Origin: Arthrobacter hankyongi
Lineage (GTDB): Bacteria > Actinomycetota > Actinomycetes > Actinomycetales > Micrococcaceae
Reading direction: 5' to 3'
Length of the DNA stretch: 64,000 nt
NCBI RefSeq assembly: GCF_022012395.1
Contig: NZ_JAKLTQ010000006.1
Span: 180,663-244,662, forward strand
Under the pieces are notes generated by a model. It did no database searches, had not been told where the DNA came from, and saw only the letters and a list, made by a program, of their open reading frames with translations. Below, one piece after another: positions 25,218 through 33,083 of this stretch. The translations under genes were made by a program, and so were the position numbers. How positions within the stretch are numbered: the stretch's first letter is position 1; every line of letters starts with the position of its first letter.

Positions 25218-25718
25218 CTACGGGAGGGCAGCCGCGCCGCGCGGCCGGTCCTCCCCCGCGGCGGCCTGGACCAGCGGCAGGGTGCGGCCCTCGAAGTGGC
25301 TGTTCAGCACGATCACCGAGGAGGAACGAAGCACGGTGTTCGTGGCCGTGATCTCGTCCAGCACCCGCTGCAGGTCGGCATTGGAGCGGGCCACCACGCA
25401 GGCCAGCAGATCGTTCTCGCCCGAGACGGTATGCAGTTCCAGCACTTCGGGAATATCGGCGAGCGCGGTGGCCACCGCATCGTGGCCGGCCTCCTGGCGG
25501 ATCGTCAACGCGCAATAGGCCTTGACCACGTAGCCCAGTTCCCGGGGCGCGATGCGCGGGCCCCAGCCGGCGATCACGCCCGCCCGCTGCATCTTGTCCA
25601 GCCGTGCCTGCACCGTCGCCCGGGCAACCTTCAGCACGCGCGAGGCCTCCAGCACGGACATCCGGGGGTCCTCGGCAAACAGCGTCACAATCTGCGAGTC
25701 CAGCGTATCGATTTGCAC
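25218..25718 (-). CDS. Lrp/AsnC-family transcriptional regulator
   Basis: A 166-aa regulator. The N-terminal helix-turn-helix (about 5-55) reads LDSQIVTLFAEDPRMSVLE and ARATVQARLDKMQRAGVI. The C-terminal RAM ligand domain (about 70-150) has VLELHTVSGENDLLACVVA. The start is GTG at 25718 after GAGAGGA. It is divergent from the FAD oxidase gene and may sense an amino acid or a related compound handled by it; that is an inference from position. Confidence 0.9.
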   Translation of the reverse strand: MQIDTLDSQIVTLFAEDPRMSVLEASRVLKVARATVQARLDKMQRAGVIAGWGPRIAPRELGYVVKAYCALTIRQEAGHDAVATALADIPEVLELHTVSGENDLLACVVARSNADLQRVLDEITATNTVLRSSSVIVLNSHFEGRTLPLVQAAAGEDRPRGAAALP

Positions 25719-25990
25719 AGTATCCTCTCCGGCCTGCGGCCGCACGCCATCCTGCCACCTCTTGCCGAAAAAGGATATGCAATTTGTCCAGCCGGCGGGA
25801 ACCGCCGGTGCCGCCCGCTCTTCCGCTGGCCACCGAGGGTGCCCATACTGGAGGAGCCGGCCCAAGCCGCAACCTGGGCGGCGGGCCCCGGCCGCAGGAC
25901 GGGCCGGGCCCCGCCGCCGGGGAACATCACGGATACTTCCCGCGCGGGCGCGCCCGGAAGCCGCCTGCGCGGGCGCATGGAGGGTGCCTG

Positions 25991-27397
25991 ATGAGTGACG
26001 AAACAGTTCTGGATCAACAGACCATTGCCAGCCTGCGGGACGAGGTAGCCGGCACCGTGCTGCTGCCCGGCGACGACGGCTACGACGAGGCGCGCCGGGT
26101 CTGGAACGGGATGATCGAACGCTGGCCGGCCGCCGTCGTGCGCGCCGGCACCGAGGCTGACATCGCTCCGGTGGTGCGCTGCGCGCGCGAGAACCGCCTT
26201 CCGCTTGCCGTCCGCGGCGGCGGCCACAATGTCGCCGGCAACGGAACCGTCGATGCCGGCCTGGTGCTGGACCTGGGCGGCCTGCGGAAGGTCGAGGTGG
26301 ATCCGGACCGGCGCACCGTGCGGGTGCAGCCGGGCGCCACGCTGGCCGACCTGGACGCCGCCACCGCACCGCACGGGCTGGCCGTGCCCACCGGCGTCGT
26401 ATCTTCCACCGGCGTCGCCGGGCTGACCCTGGGCGGCGGCTTCGGCTGGCTGACCCGCCCCAACGGACTCGCGGCCGACAATCTGCTCTCGGTGGACCTG
26501 GTGACGGCCGATGGCAGCACCGTCACCGCCAGCGACGCCGAGAATCCGGAACTGTTCTGGGGCCTGCGCGGCGGCGGCGGGAACTTCGGCGTGGCCAGTG
26601 CCTTCACCTTCCGCGCCCGGCCCCTGCCGGAAGCAGTATTCTCCGGCAACCTCATCTACTTCGGCCCCGAACACTGGACCATCGCGCTGCACGCCTGGGA
26701 GGAGTGGACGCGGGAGCTGCCGGAGGAGATGACCTCCATCATCACGGTGCTGGTGCCGCCGCCCAACTGGGAGCTGGGCAGCGAACCCATCTTGGTCATC
26801 GGTTTCTGCTGGACCGCCCGGGACCAGGCCGCAGGCCGGCCGGTCCTGGACAGGCTCCGGCAGGCAGCTCCTCCCGATACCGAAGTGGTGGAGCCGAGCA
26901 GCTGGGTGCAGTGGCAGTCGGCGATGGATGAGCTGTTCCCCAAAGGCGTGCGGGCCTACTGGAAGAACACGTCCTTCGACCGGCTGGACGACGAGGTGAT
27001 TGCGCTCATTGTCGCCCGGGCGGCGGAACAGAGCTGGCACGGAACGGCGTTCGACATCCATCATCTGGGCGGGACGTACGGCACGGTTCCGGAAGACGCA
27101 ACCCCGTTCCCAAACCGGTCCGCACGCTTCTGGCTCAATATCTACGGCTTCTGGAACGACGCCGCGGACGACGCCGCGCGGATCAATTTCGTGCGCGGCT
27201 TCGCCACCGATATGAGGCCGTTCGCCACCGGCGGCCAGTACATCAACTTCATGGGCGCCGAGCCCGGGCAGGATCCGCGGTCGCTGGCCGTCTCGGTCTA
27301 TGGGCCGGAGAAGCTGGAGCGGCTGATTGCACTCAAGCGCCACTGGGACCCGGACAACGTCTTCCGGATGAACCACAACATCCAGCCCGTCGAGTAG
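25991..27397 (+). CDS. FAD-linked oxidase, berberine-bridge/6-hydroxynicotine oxidase type
   Basis: A 468-aa oxidase. The N-terminal FAD-binding PCMH domain (about 45-215) carries RGGGHNVAGNG with His79, the expected site of 8-alpha-histidyl FAD attachment. LTLGGGFGWLTR and GLRGGGGNFGVAS follow. The C-terminal berberine-bridge element is seen in RHWDPDNVFRMNHNI. Such enzymes oxidise sugars, alkaloids or other alcohols and amines with oxygen. The start is ATG at 25991 with GGAGGG upstream. The substrate is unknown. Confidence 0.9.
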   Translation: MSDETVLDQQTIASLRDEVAGTVLLPGDDGYDEARRVWNGMIERWPAAVVRAGTEADIAPVVRCARENRLPLAVRGGGHNVAGNGTVDAGLVLDLGGLRKVEVDPDRRTVRVQPGATLADLDAATAPHGLAVPTGVVSSTGVAGLTLGGGFGWLTRPNGLAADNLLSVDLVTADGSTVTASDAENPELFWGLRGGGGNFGVASAFTFRARPLPEAVFSGNLIYFGPEHWTIALHAWEEWTRELPEEMTSIITVLVPPPNWELGSEPILVIGFCWTARDQAAGRPVLDRLRQAAPPDTEVVEPSSWVQWQSAMDELFPKGVRAYWKNTSFDRLDDEVIALIVARAAEQSWHGTAFDIHHLGGTYGTVPEDATPFPNRSARFWLNIYGFWNDAADDAARINFVRGFATDMRPFATGGQYINFMGAEPGQDPRSLAVSVYGPEKLERLIALKRHWDPDNVFRMNHNIQPVE

Positions 27398-27400
27398 GCC

Positions 27401-27439
27401 GGTGCCGGTCCGCGTTGCCGGCCTCGACGGACCGGCACC
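27401..27439. terminator. Bidirectional hairpin between the oxidase and the eCIS operon
   Basis: A 12-bp perfect stem (27401-27412 with 27428-27439) and 15-base loop, without a T run. It lies in the 51-bp gap between the stop codons of two convergent transcription units and marks the 3' end of the eCIS operon. Confidence 0.7.
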
Positions 27440-27448
27440 GCCGCCGGG

Positions 27449-28606
27449 CTAGGCGGGTACCACGACATGGAAGTCCCGCCGCGGCTGCGCAAGCACGCGT
27501 CCGACTTCCGGAACGAGCTGTTGCCCCGGCAGCCTGATCACATTGCCGGATTCCAGCGGTGCAATCCCGACCGCCGCATGCAGTTCGAGGACCTCCAGCT
27601 CGACCAAGTCCGCCAGCTCCGGGTCCAACGTGTCCGTATTGGTGAGCAGGACCGCGGCCCGGGCCACGACCCGGCCATCCAGCGCCCGGAGCGATTCACG
27701 CAGCGCGGGCATGGGACCGTCACGGCAGTCCACGACGGAGAGCAGCAGGCCGGTGCTGTCGGACAGACCTTCGGGGCCGATCGACACGGTCATGCTGCCT
27801 TCACCGCGGAGCTGGCCGGCGATCCCGGCCAGGCCGTGGTCCGGGTGGCCGACCAGCACCACCTCCGGCGCCAGGACGCGGAAGGTCACGGCGTCGTCGC
27901 TCTTCCCGGCAGCCGTGCGAACGGCCACCGGTACATCCGCGCCCGGCTGCCCCGTGGCCACCAGCCCCTCAGGAACCGCCACGGCCAGAGCCTGTGCCAA
28001 CGGCAGCTTCCTCAGCAACACCGCTTCCCGATCCCCGAAGAACACCTGCGGTGTGCCGAGAAGCAAGGTCCGCCCGGTCAGCGCCACCTCCGTACCCGGC
28101 GCCCCCTGCCTCGGGTTCATCTGCTCGATCTCCGGCACCCACGCGGGCGGCCACGCCCACGGATCCACCACCTCCGCATCATTATCGGCCACCACCCAGG
28201 TGAACCACCGCTCCGTGCCTGGATCAGTGTTCCGGATGCCCAGACCCCACTCCTCCGTGGTATCCCGGTCAAACCCCACCACGAACTGCACCACGCCCTC
28301 CGGTGCCGGCACGAGGAACACATCCCCGACAAACCCGGTCCCGGCACCGGAGGCAGCGGTGGCCCGGAACACCGGCCGGCTCTGCGCCCCCGCCACCACC
28401 GCCGGCCCCTGCCCGGCCCGCACCGACACCTCCGGCACCACCGCACCGCCCAGCACCGCCACCCGGATAAACATCATCCGCGCATAGATCCCGGCAAACT
28501 CCGGCAACGGTTCCCCCGCGAACTGATCGAAACCGGCCTCGGCCCTCCCGCCGGCGTCCAACCGCAACGGACCCTCCGCCGGATCCGGAAACAATCCAAA
28601 CCCCAC
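27449..28606 (-). CDS. eCIS-associated TIG protein with degenerate EF-Tu-like C-terminus
   Basis: A 385-aa protein, last gene of the injection-system operon. Residues 1-165 are a domain shared with two paralogues at 30646 and 31728 (for example YARMMFIRVAVLGG and GTGFVGDVFLVP). A TIG/IPT-like beta sandwich follows (about 158-245). The C-terminal 140 residues resemble a shortened EF-Tu: VGHPDHGLAG (252-261) for the G1 loop GHVDHGKTT, DGPMPALRESL (296-306) for DGPMPQTREHI, NTDT (323-326) for NKxD, DPELADLVELEVLEL, and GRVLAQP for GQVLAKP. The phosphate-binding lysine and the NKxD lysine are missing, so it should not hydrolyse GTP. Its role is unknown. Confidence 0.75.
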   Translation of the reverse strand: MGFGLFPDPAEGPLRLDAGGRAEAGFDQFAGEPLPEFAGIYARMMFIRVAVLGGAVVPEVSVRAGQGPAVVAGAQSRPVFRATAASGAGTGFVGDVFLVPAPEGVVQFVVGFDRDTTEEWGLGIRNTDPGTERWFTWVVADNDAEVVDPWAWPPAWVPEIEQMNPRQGAPGTEVALTGRTLLLGTPQVFFGDREAVLLRKLPLAQALAVAVPEGLVATGQPGADVPVAVRTAAGKSDDAVTFRVLAPEVVLVGHPDHGLAGIAGQLRGEGSMTVSIGPEGLSDSTGLLLSVVDCRDGPMPALRESLRALDGRVVARAAVLLTNTDTLDPELADLVELEVLELHAAVGIAPLESGNVIRLPGQQLVPEVGRVLAQPRRDFHVVVPA

Positions 28607-28632
28607 AGCGCACCTCCCAACGGTTCTGTGGC

Positions 28633-30606
28633 CTACGGGATAAAGTTCCTGGCCGCCTCCGCGTCATAGACAACCACCTTGCCGGTCCAGTCGCTGCGGC
28701 CCAGATACTTCGTGTCATTGGCCAGCCTGACGTACTCGTCAACCTGGATGAGCCCGGCATCGATGGAAGCCGGCGTATTGGGTTTGACCTCGTAGATAAC
28801 CGCCCCGACACGGTCCGCCCTGGCGGTCGCCCCCAGCTTGACCTCCGCCTGCAGCCCGTTGGGCATTTCGTCCAACGGAATGATCTTCCCCTCCTGCTGC
28901 AGGGCCTCGTAGCCCGGCGGAGCATCCACGGTGAGTTCGTTGCGCAACTCCTCCAGCCATTCGTGCGCAAAATTGCCCGCCTCCATCTGCCGCGGCTGCG
29001 GCCTGCCCGGAGTCTTCCGCGTGGACGCACCGGGTTCGGTTCCGGCGCCTGCCTTGGGTGCCTCCTCGGCCAGCGAAACCTCCCGTTCCAGGTCCTTGAG
29101 TCCCGGGGCCAGGTCACCCGAGTTGGGATTGGTCTCGTGGAGCGTTTTCAGTTCCTGCAGGCGGTCATACAGTTTTTCGTTGTTCAGGGCCTCGATCCGC
29201 GGTTCGAGCTTGCCGAGCCGTTCCGCGACACTGGGAACGGTTCCCTTCGTCTTGGCTGCCACCACCGTGCCGGCCTTCGCCGCGGCCCCGCCTTGTTTGA
29301 CGATATTGCTCGCCAGCGCCGCCGCCTTCGGCGTAACCTCCGCGGCCGCCGGCAGCACCACGCCGGCAGTAGTCACCGCCGACGCCGGTTCCAGCACCGC
29401 CTGCGCTACCCGGGCCAGCCGTGCCTCAAGCTTGACGGCCTGTGCCGCGCTGCCGGCCTTCCCGGCAGAGATGCCCAGGGTGGCCAGGAACGCCAGGATC
29501 TGCCCGGTGAGCTCCCCGATCATCAGTGCGGCTTCCTCGGGTGAGGCCTTCTCGAACTTCGCCCGCCAGTCGGTGACGAAGGCACCAAGTGCAGCAGGAA
29601 TGGCAGCGATGGTCCTGACCACCCGGGTGGCCCATTCGTCGAAGGCCTTACCGCCGTCGACAAAGCCCCACAGGAACTTAAGAATCCCCTCCGCCGCCCC
29701 GAGGACGATCTGTACCAGGCCCACCACCATCTGCAGGATGCCGGTAATGAATCCGGCCGTAATCCCCACGACCGCGTAGACCAGGCCTTCCAGGATGGTG
29801 AAGATGACATCCACGGCGGTCACGAGGACCTCGAACTGTGAACGCTGGGTAACGGTCAGAGTATCTCCGTACTTTCGCAGCCTGCCGATGCCCGAGCGGT
29901 GCAGGTCCCGGATGGCGGCGATCATCCACTTGTAGCCGGCCTCCTTGGCGGACACGGCCTTCTGCCCGAGCCAGTCCATACCGGATTCGGCCCAGTCGAC
30001 CGGACGGAAGGTACCGTCCCGCGCCAACAGCGGCCCGGCACTGGCTGCGGGGACGCCCACCAGCCGGCCGGAGGCCGCCTGCACTGCCGCCCATTGCGCC
30101 GACAGTTCAAGCAGATCGCCGCGGTTCGTGCGCTCCGGGCTGCCCGCCACGTTCCGTTGCTGGAGCACATGGCCGACCTCATGGGCCAGCAACCGGTAGC
30201 CTTCGGCGGTGTACGGCGAGACCGCCGCCGGATAGCCGATGTGCCGCCCGATCGCGAAGGCCCGGGCATCGATCAGCCCGGCCAGCCTGGCTGCCTCCGG
30301 CCCGTGATGGATCCGGACCTGGCCCAACCCGGTGCCGAATGCCTGTTCCAGCCGGTCCCGCAGGTCCTCCGGCAGCACGTGGCCCGGGCCCAGTGCGGGT
30401 TCGTGCTCCGCCTGGTCCTGATGAGGGTCATGCGCGGGCGCGGCCCCCGCCTCCGGCTCGTGGAAGCCGGCAAGCCGCATCACCGTCTGGTTACCGAGCC
30501 GCCGCTGCAGCGGAACCGGACGGTGCGGCACGCTCCCGGGTTGCGCCGGCACCGGGCTGCGCCGGACAGGCCCCATCCGTTCAGGACCCACCCGCTCAAT
30601 CGCCAT
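28633..30606 (-). CDS. Candidate eCIS effector: DUF4157 leader plus C-terminal nuclease-like domain
   Basis: A 657-aa protein inside the injection-system operon. Residues about 76-150 are a DUF4157-type metallopeptidase-like module with LLAHEVGHVLQQ (His142, Glu143, His146). This domain is a known marker of eCIS cargo. Residues about 255-320 are strongly hydrophobic (such as VYAVVGITAGFITGILQMVV). An Ala/Lys-rich helical stretch follows. The last 80 residues fit a PD-(D/E)XK nuclease: ARADRVGAVIYEVKP with Asp598, Glu606 and Lys608, and then a downstream Gln621. It is therefore predicted to be a loaded toxin, with target and immunity gene unknown. The nuclease call rests on motif spacing only. 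Confidence 0.72.
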   Translation of the reverse strand: MAIERVGPERMGPVRRSPVPAQPGSVPHRPVPLQRRLGNQTVMRLAGFHEPEAGAAPAHDPHQDQAEHEPALGPGHVLPEDLRDRLEQAFGTGLGQVRIHHGPEAARLAGLIDARAFAIGRHIGYPAAVSPYTAEGYRLLAHEVGHVLQQRNVAGSPERTNRGDLLELSAQWAAVQAASGRLVGVPAASAGPLLARDGTFRPVDWAESGMDWLGQKAVSAKEAGYKWMIAAIRDLHRSGIGRLRKYGDTLTVTQRSQFEVLVTAVDVIFTILEGLVYAVVGITAGFITGILQMVVGLVQIVLGAAEGILKFLWGFVDGGKAFDEWATRVVRTIAAIPAALGAFVTDWRAKFEKASPEEAALMIGELTGQILAFLATLGISAGKAGSAAQAVKLEARLARVAQAVLEPASAVTTAGVVLPAAAEVTPKAAALASNIVKQGGAAAKAGTVVAAKTKGTVPSVAERLGKLEPRIEALNNEKLYDRLQELKTLHETNPNSGDLAPGLKDLEREVSLAEEAPKAGAGTEPGASTRKTPGRPQPRQMEAGNFAHEWLEELRNELTVDAPPGYEALQQEGKIIPLDEMPNGLQAEVKLGATARADRVGAVIYEVKPNTPASIDAGLIQVDEYVRLANDTKYLGRSDWTGKVVVYDAEAARNFIP

Positions 30607-30645
30607 GCGCGTCTCCTTCGCTTGATGCCTCCGCCTACCTGATCT

Positions 30646-31716
30646 TCATCCCCGGAACACCACGATCACCGGCCCGGGACACTGGGCTGTGCCGCCGGCG
30701 GTGGATATCGAAACCCTCACAACCAGGGGAAAGATTTGCTCGGGATTGCTGATGTCCTCCCCCGGCATCTGCAGTGTGAACTCGGTCGGGGAAGCCGGGT
30801 CGATGATCCCGCCGCTGCCCCCGGAGGAACCTCCCGGCCCGGGGCCCATGCTGACGAAGCCGTAGCCAGCCTGGACGGGTCCGTAGTGAAAGTTCTTCCC
30901 GTGCAGGGTCAGGATCTGGCCCGGTTTGGCGACGGCAGGAGTAAATGGCTCGGCCGCGAAGACCGGGGGCGGTGGCAGCGCGTGGAAGCCCGTCCCGGAG
31001 ACGGCGGTACCGGCGCTGGTGCTGACGCTGACCTGCACGTCCGCGCCCGGCTGCCCCGGAGTCACGAGATCCTCCGGCACCGCCACGGTCAGCGCCGTCG
31101 GGGCCGGCGGGGCGAGCAGCGCCGCGGGCTTGTTGCCGAAGGTCACCGTGGGGGTGCCGACATGGAAGTTCGTACCGTGGAGCACCACGGAAGTGCCCGG
31201 CGCGCCGCTGTCCGGGGTGAACGGCACCGCGGCGAATCCCGGGGCGTACGACGCCGGATCCGCCCAGGGCTGGGCGGCGTCGGCCGGGTTGTCGGCCACC
31301 ACCCAGGTGAACTGCCGGTCGGACACCGGATCATTGTTCCTGATCCCCAGCGTCCAGGCCTCCACCGTGTCCCGGTCGAATCCCATCAGGATCCGGAGGA
31401 CGTTGCCCGATCCCGGGGCCAGGAATACATCGCCGACGAAGCCGGTGCCGGCACCGCCGGGGCCGGTGGACCGGAACACCGGCTGGGTCGCCGTCGAGAC
31501 CGCCACCGCGGGGCCCTGCCCCGCCCGCAGGAACACTGTGGGCGGCACGGATCCGCCGATCATCGCCACCCGGATGAACATCATCCGCGCGTAGATCCCG
31601 GTGAATTCCGGCAACGGGGCACCGGCGAGCTGGCTGAACGGGGAATCCAGCCGGCCGCCGCCGGACCCGAGGGTCAGCGGTGTCACCTGCGGATCCGGAA
31701 ACTGCTTGAAACCCAT
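30646..31716 (-). CDS. eCIS-associated TIG-domain protein, paralogue B
   Basis: A 356-aa protein. Residues 1-165 match the shared N-terminal domain of the three-member family (PLPEFTGIYARMMFIRVA, GTGFVGDVFLAPG, GIRNNDPVSDRQFTWVVAD). Two TIG/IPT-like beta-sandwich modules follow (about 160-245, GAPGTSVVLHGTNFHVGTP, and 250-356, KPGQILTLHGKNFHYGP). The second module has a Gly/Ser-rich insertion. No signal peptide or membrane segment is seen. Extended beta modules suggest a fibre or surface-binding part of the injection particle; no function is established. Confidence 0.75.
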   Translation of the reverse strand: MGFKQFPDPQVTPLTLGSGGGRLDSPFSQLAGAPLPEFTGIYARMMFIRVAMIGGSVPPTVFLRAGQGPAVAVSTATQPVFRSTGPGGAGTGFVGDVFLAPGSGNVLRILMGFDRDTVEAWTLGIRNNDPVSDRQFTWVVADNPADAAQPWADPASYAPGFAAVPFTPDSGAPGTSVVLHGTNFHVGTPTVTFGNKPAALLAPPAPTALTVAVPEDLVTPGQPGADVQVSVSTSAGTAVSGTGFHALPPPPVFAAEPFTPAVAKPGQILTLHGKNFHYGPVQAGYGFVSMGPGPGGSSGGSGGIIDPASPTEFTLQMPGEDISNPEQIFPLVVRVSISTAGGTAQCPGPVIVVFRG

Positions 31717-31727
31717 GGCGACTCCTC

Positions 31728-33068
31728 CTAGTCAGCGGGGCGGGTGACAGTGATAACTTCTGCGCTTGTACTGGATCCAAACTGGCCCCGCACGGTGATC
31801 CGGGCCTGGTTCTCCGCTTCCGGGCCAAGGTCGGGCGCCGTCACCCTGATCCGGGTCGCTGACGGCGGCTCGAGGAGCACAGCCGGAACCTCGCCACGAC
31901 CCTCCACCGTGAATGTCACAGTCACTGGAGAAAAGTCGAATTCCTGGCCGTTCAGCGTGACCTCCCTGCCGACCTCGACAGTTGAGGGGCTGAAATCCTC
32001 AAGGGTCGGCACCGGTGGACCGACCAGGATCCGAAGGGCTTGGGCGCAGGTGACGGAACCTCCCGCAGTCGTCACCGTCACGGAGATTTTGCCGATCGGA
32101 CCAAGGACGAAAACATCCGACGGTATCCGCACGGTCATGTCGGCAGGGCCCGGGGTGCCGAGGACCTCCCCGGCAACAGGAGCGGGCGGATCGTCGAAAA
32201 ACTCCAACGCACGGAACTCCACTGCCACAGGAGCAAAGTCGAAATTCCGGCCGTGCAGCACAAGCTTCCTCCCGAGGCGGGCCATTTCCGGGGTGAAGGG
32301 CGGCTCGGCAAAACCCGGTTCGGGTGGCTCGGCGTGGAAGGGGATGGCGGCGGTCGCGGTGCCGGCACCGGTCTCGACCGTCACCCCGACGTCGGCGCCC
32401 GGCTGGCCGGCGGCCACCAGCCCTTCGGGGACGGCCATGCTCAGCTGCCCCGCTGCCGGCGGGGCCAGCGGCACTGCCTCCAGGCCCCCGAAGAACGTCC
32501 TCGGGGTACCGAGGTCGAAGTTCGTCCCGTGCAATACTACGGGCGTACCCGGGGTGCCCCGGTCCGGAGAAAACGGCGCTGCCGGCGCAAACGCCGGGAC
32601 GAAGGACGCCGGATCCACCCACGGCTGCACCACCTCGGCAGGATTGTCGGCCACCACCCAGGTGAACAGCCGGTCGGCGGACGGGTCCAGGTTCCGGATC
32701 CCCAGCGCCCAGTCCTCCACCGTGTTCCGGTCGAACCCGACCGCCACCTGCGGCACCCCGCCGGGCCCCGGAACCAGGAACACATCCCCCACGAACCCGG
32801 TGCCGGCACCCCCGGGACCCGTGGCGCGGAACACCGGCCGGCTCGCTGCCGACACCGCCACCAAAGGACCCCGCCCCGCCCGCACCGATACCTCGGGGGC
32901 CACCGTCCCGCCGAGCACCGCCACCCGGATGAACATCATCCGCTCATAGACGCCGGCGAACTCCGGCAGCGGCGCACCCGCCAACTGCCCGAACGCAGCC
33001 TCGGCCCTCCCGCCCGCGGCCACCGGCAGCGGGCCTGCCGCCGGATCCGGAAACAACCCAAACACCAT
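31728..33068 (-). CDS. eCIS-associated TIG-domain protein, paralogue C
   Basis: A 446-aa member of the same family, starting MVFGLFPDPAAGPLP. The N-terminal 165 residues are close to those of the gene at 27449 (YERMMFIRVAVLGG, FTWVVADNPAEVVQPW). Three TIG/IPT-like modules follow, each opened by a strand like GTPVVLHGTNFDLG, RKLVLHGRNFDFAP or REVTLNGQEFDFSP. Spacing to neighbours is 11-15 bp, so it is co-transcribed. It is probably a structural accessory of the particle; that is inferred from context. Confidence 0.75.
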   Translation of the reverse strand: MVFGLFPDPAAGPLPVAAGGRAEAAFGQLAGAPLPEFAGVYERMMFIRVAVLGGTVAPEVSVRAGRGPLVAVSAASRPVFRATGPGGAGTGFVGDVFLVPGPGGVPQVAVGFDRNTVEDWALGIRNLDPSADRLFTWVVADNPAEVVQPWVDPASFVPAFAPAAPFSPDRGTPGTPVVLHGTNFDLGTPRTFFGGLEAVPLAPPAAGQLSMAVPEGLVAAGQPGADVGVTVETGAGTATAAIPFHAEPPEPGFAEPPFTPEMARLGRKLVLHGRNFDFAPVAVEFRALEFFDDPPAPVAGEVLGTPGPADMTVRIPSDVFVLGPIGKISVTVTTAGGSVTCAQALRILVGPPVPTLEDFSPSTVEVGREVTLNGQEFDFSPVTVTFTVEGRGEVPAVLLEPPSATRIRVTAPDLGPEAENQARITVRGQFGSSTSAEVITVTRPAD

Positions 33069-33083
33069 GGCATCCTCCCGCCG

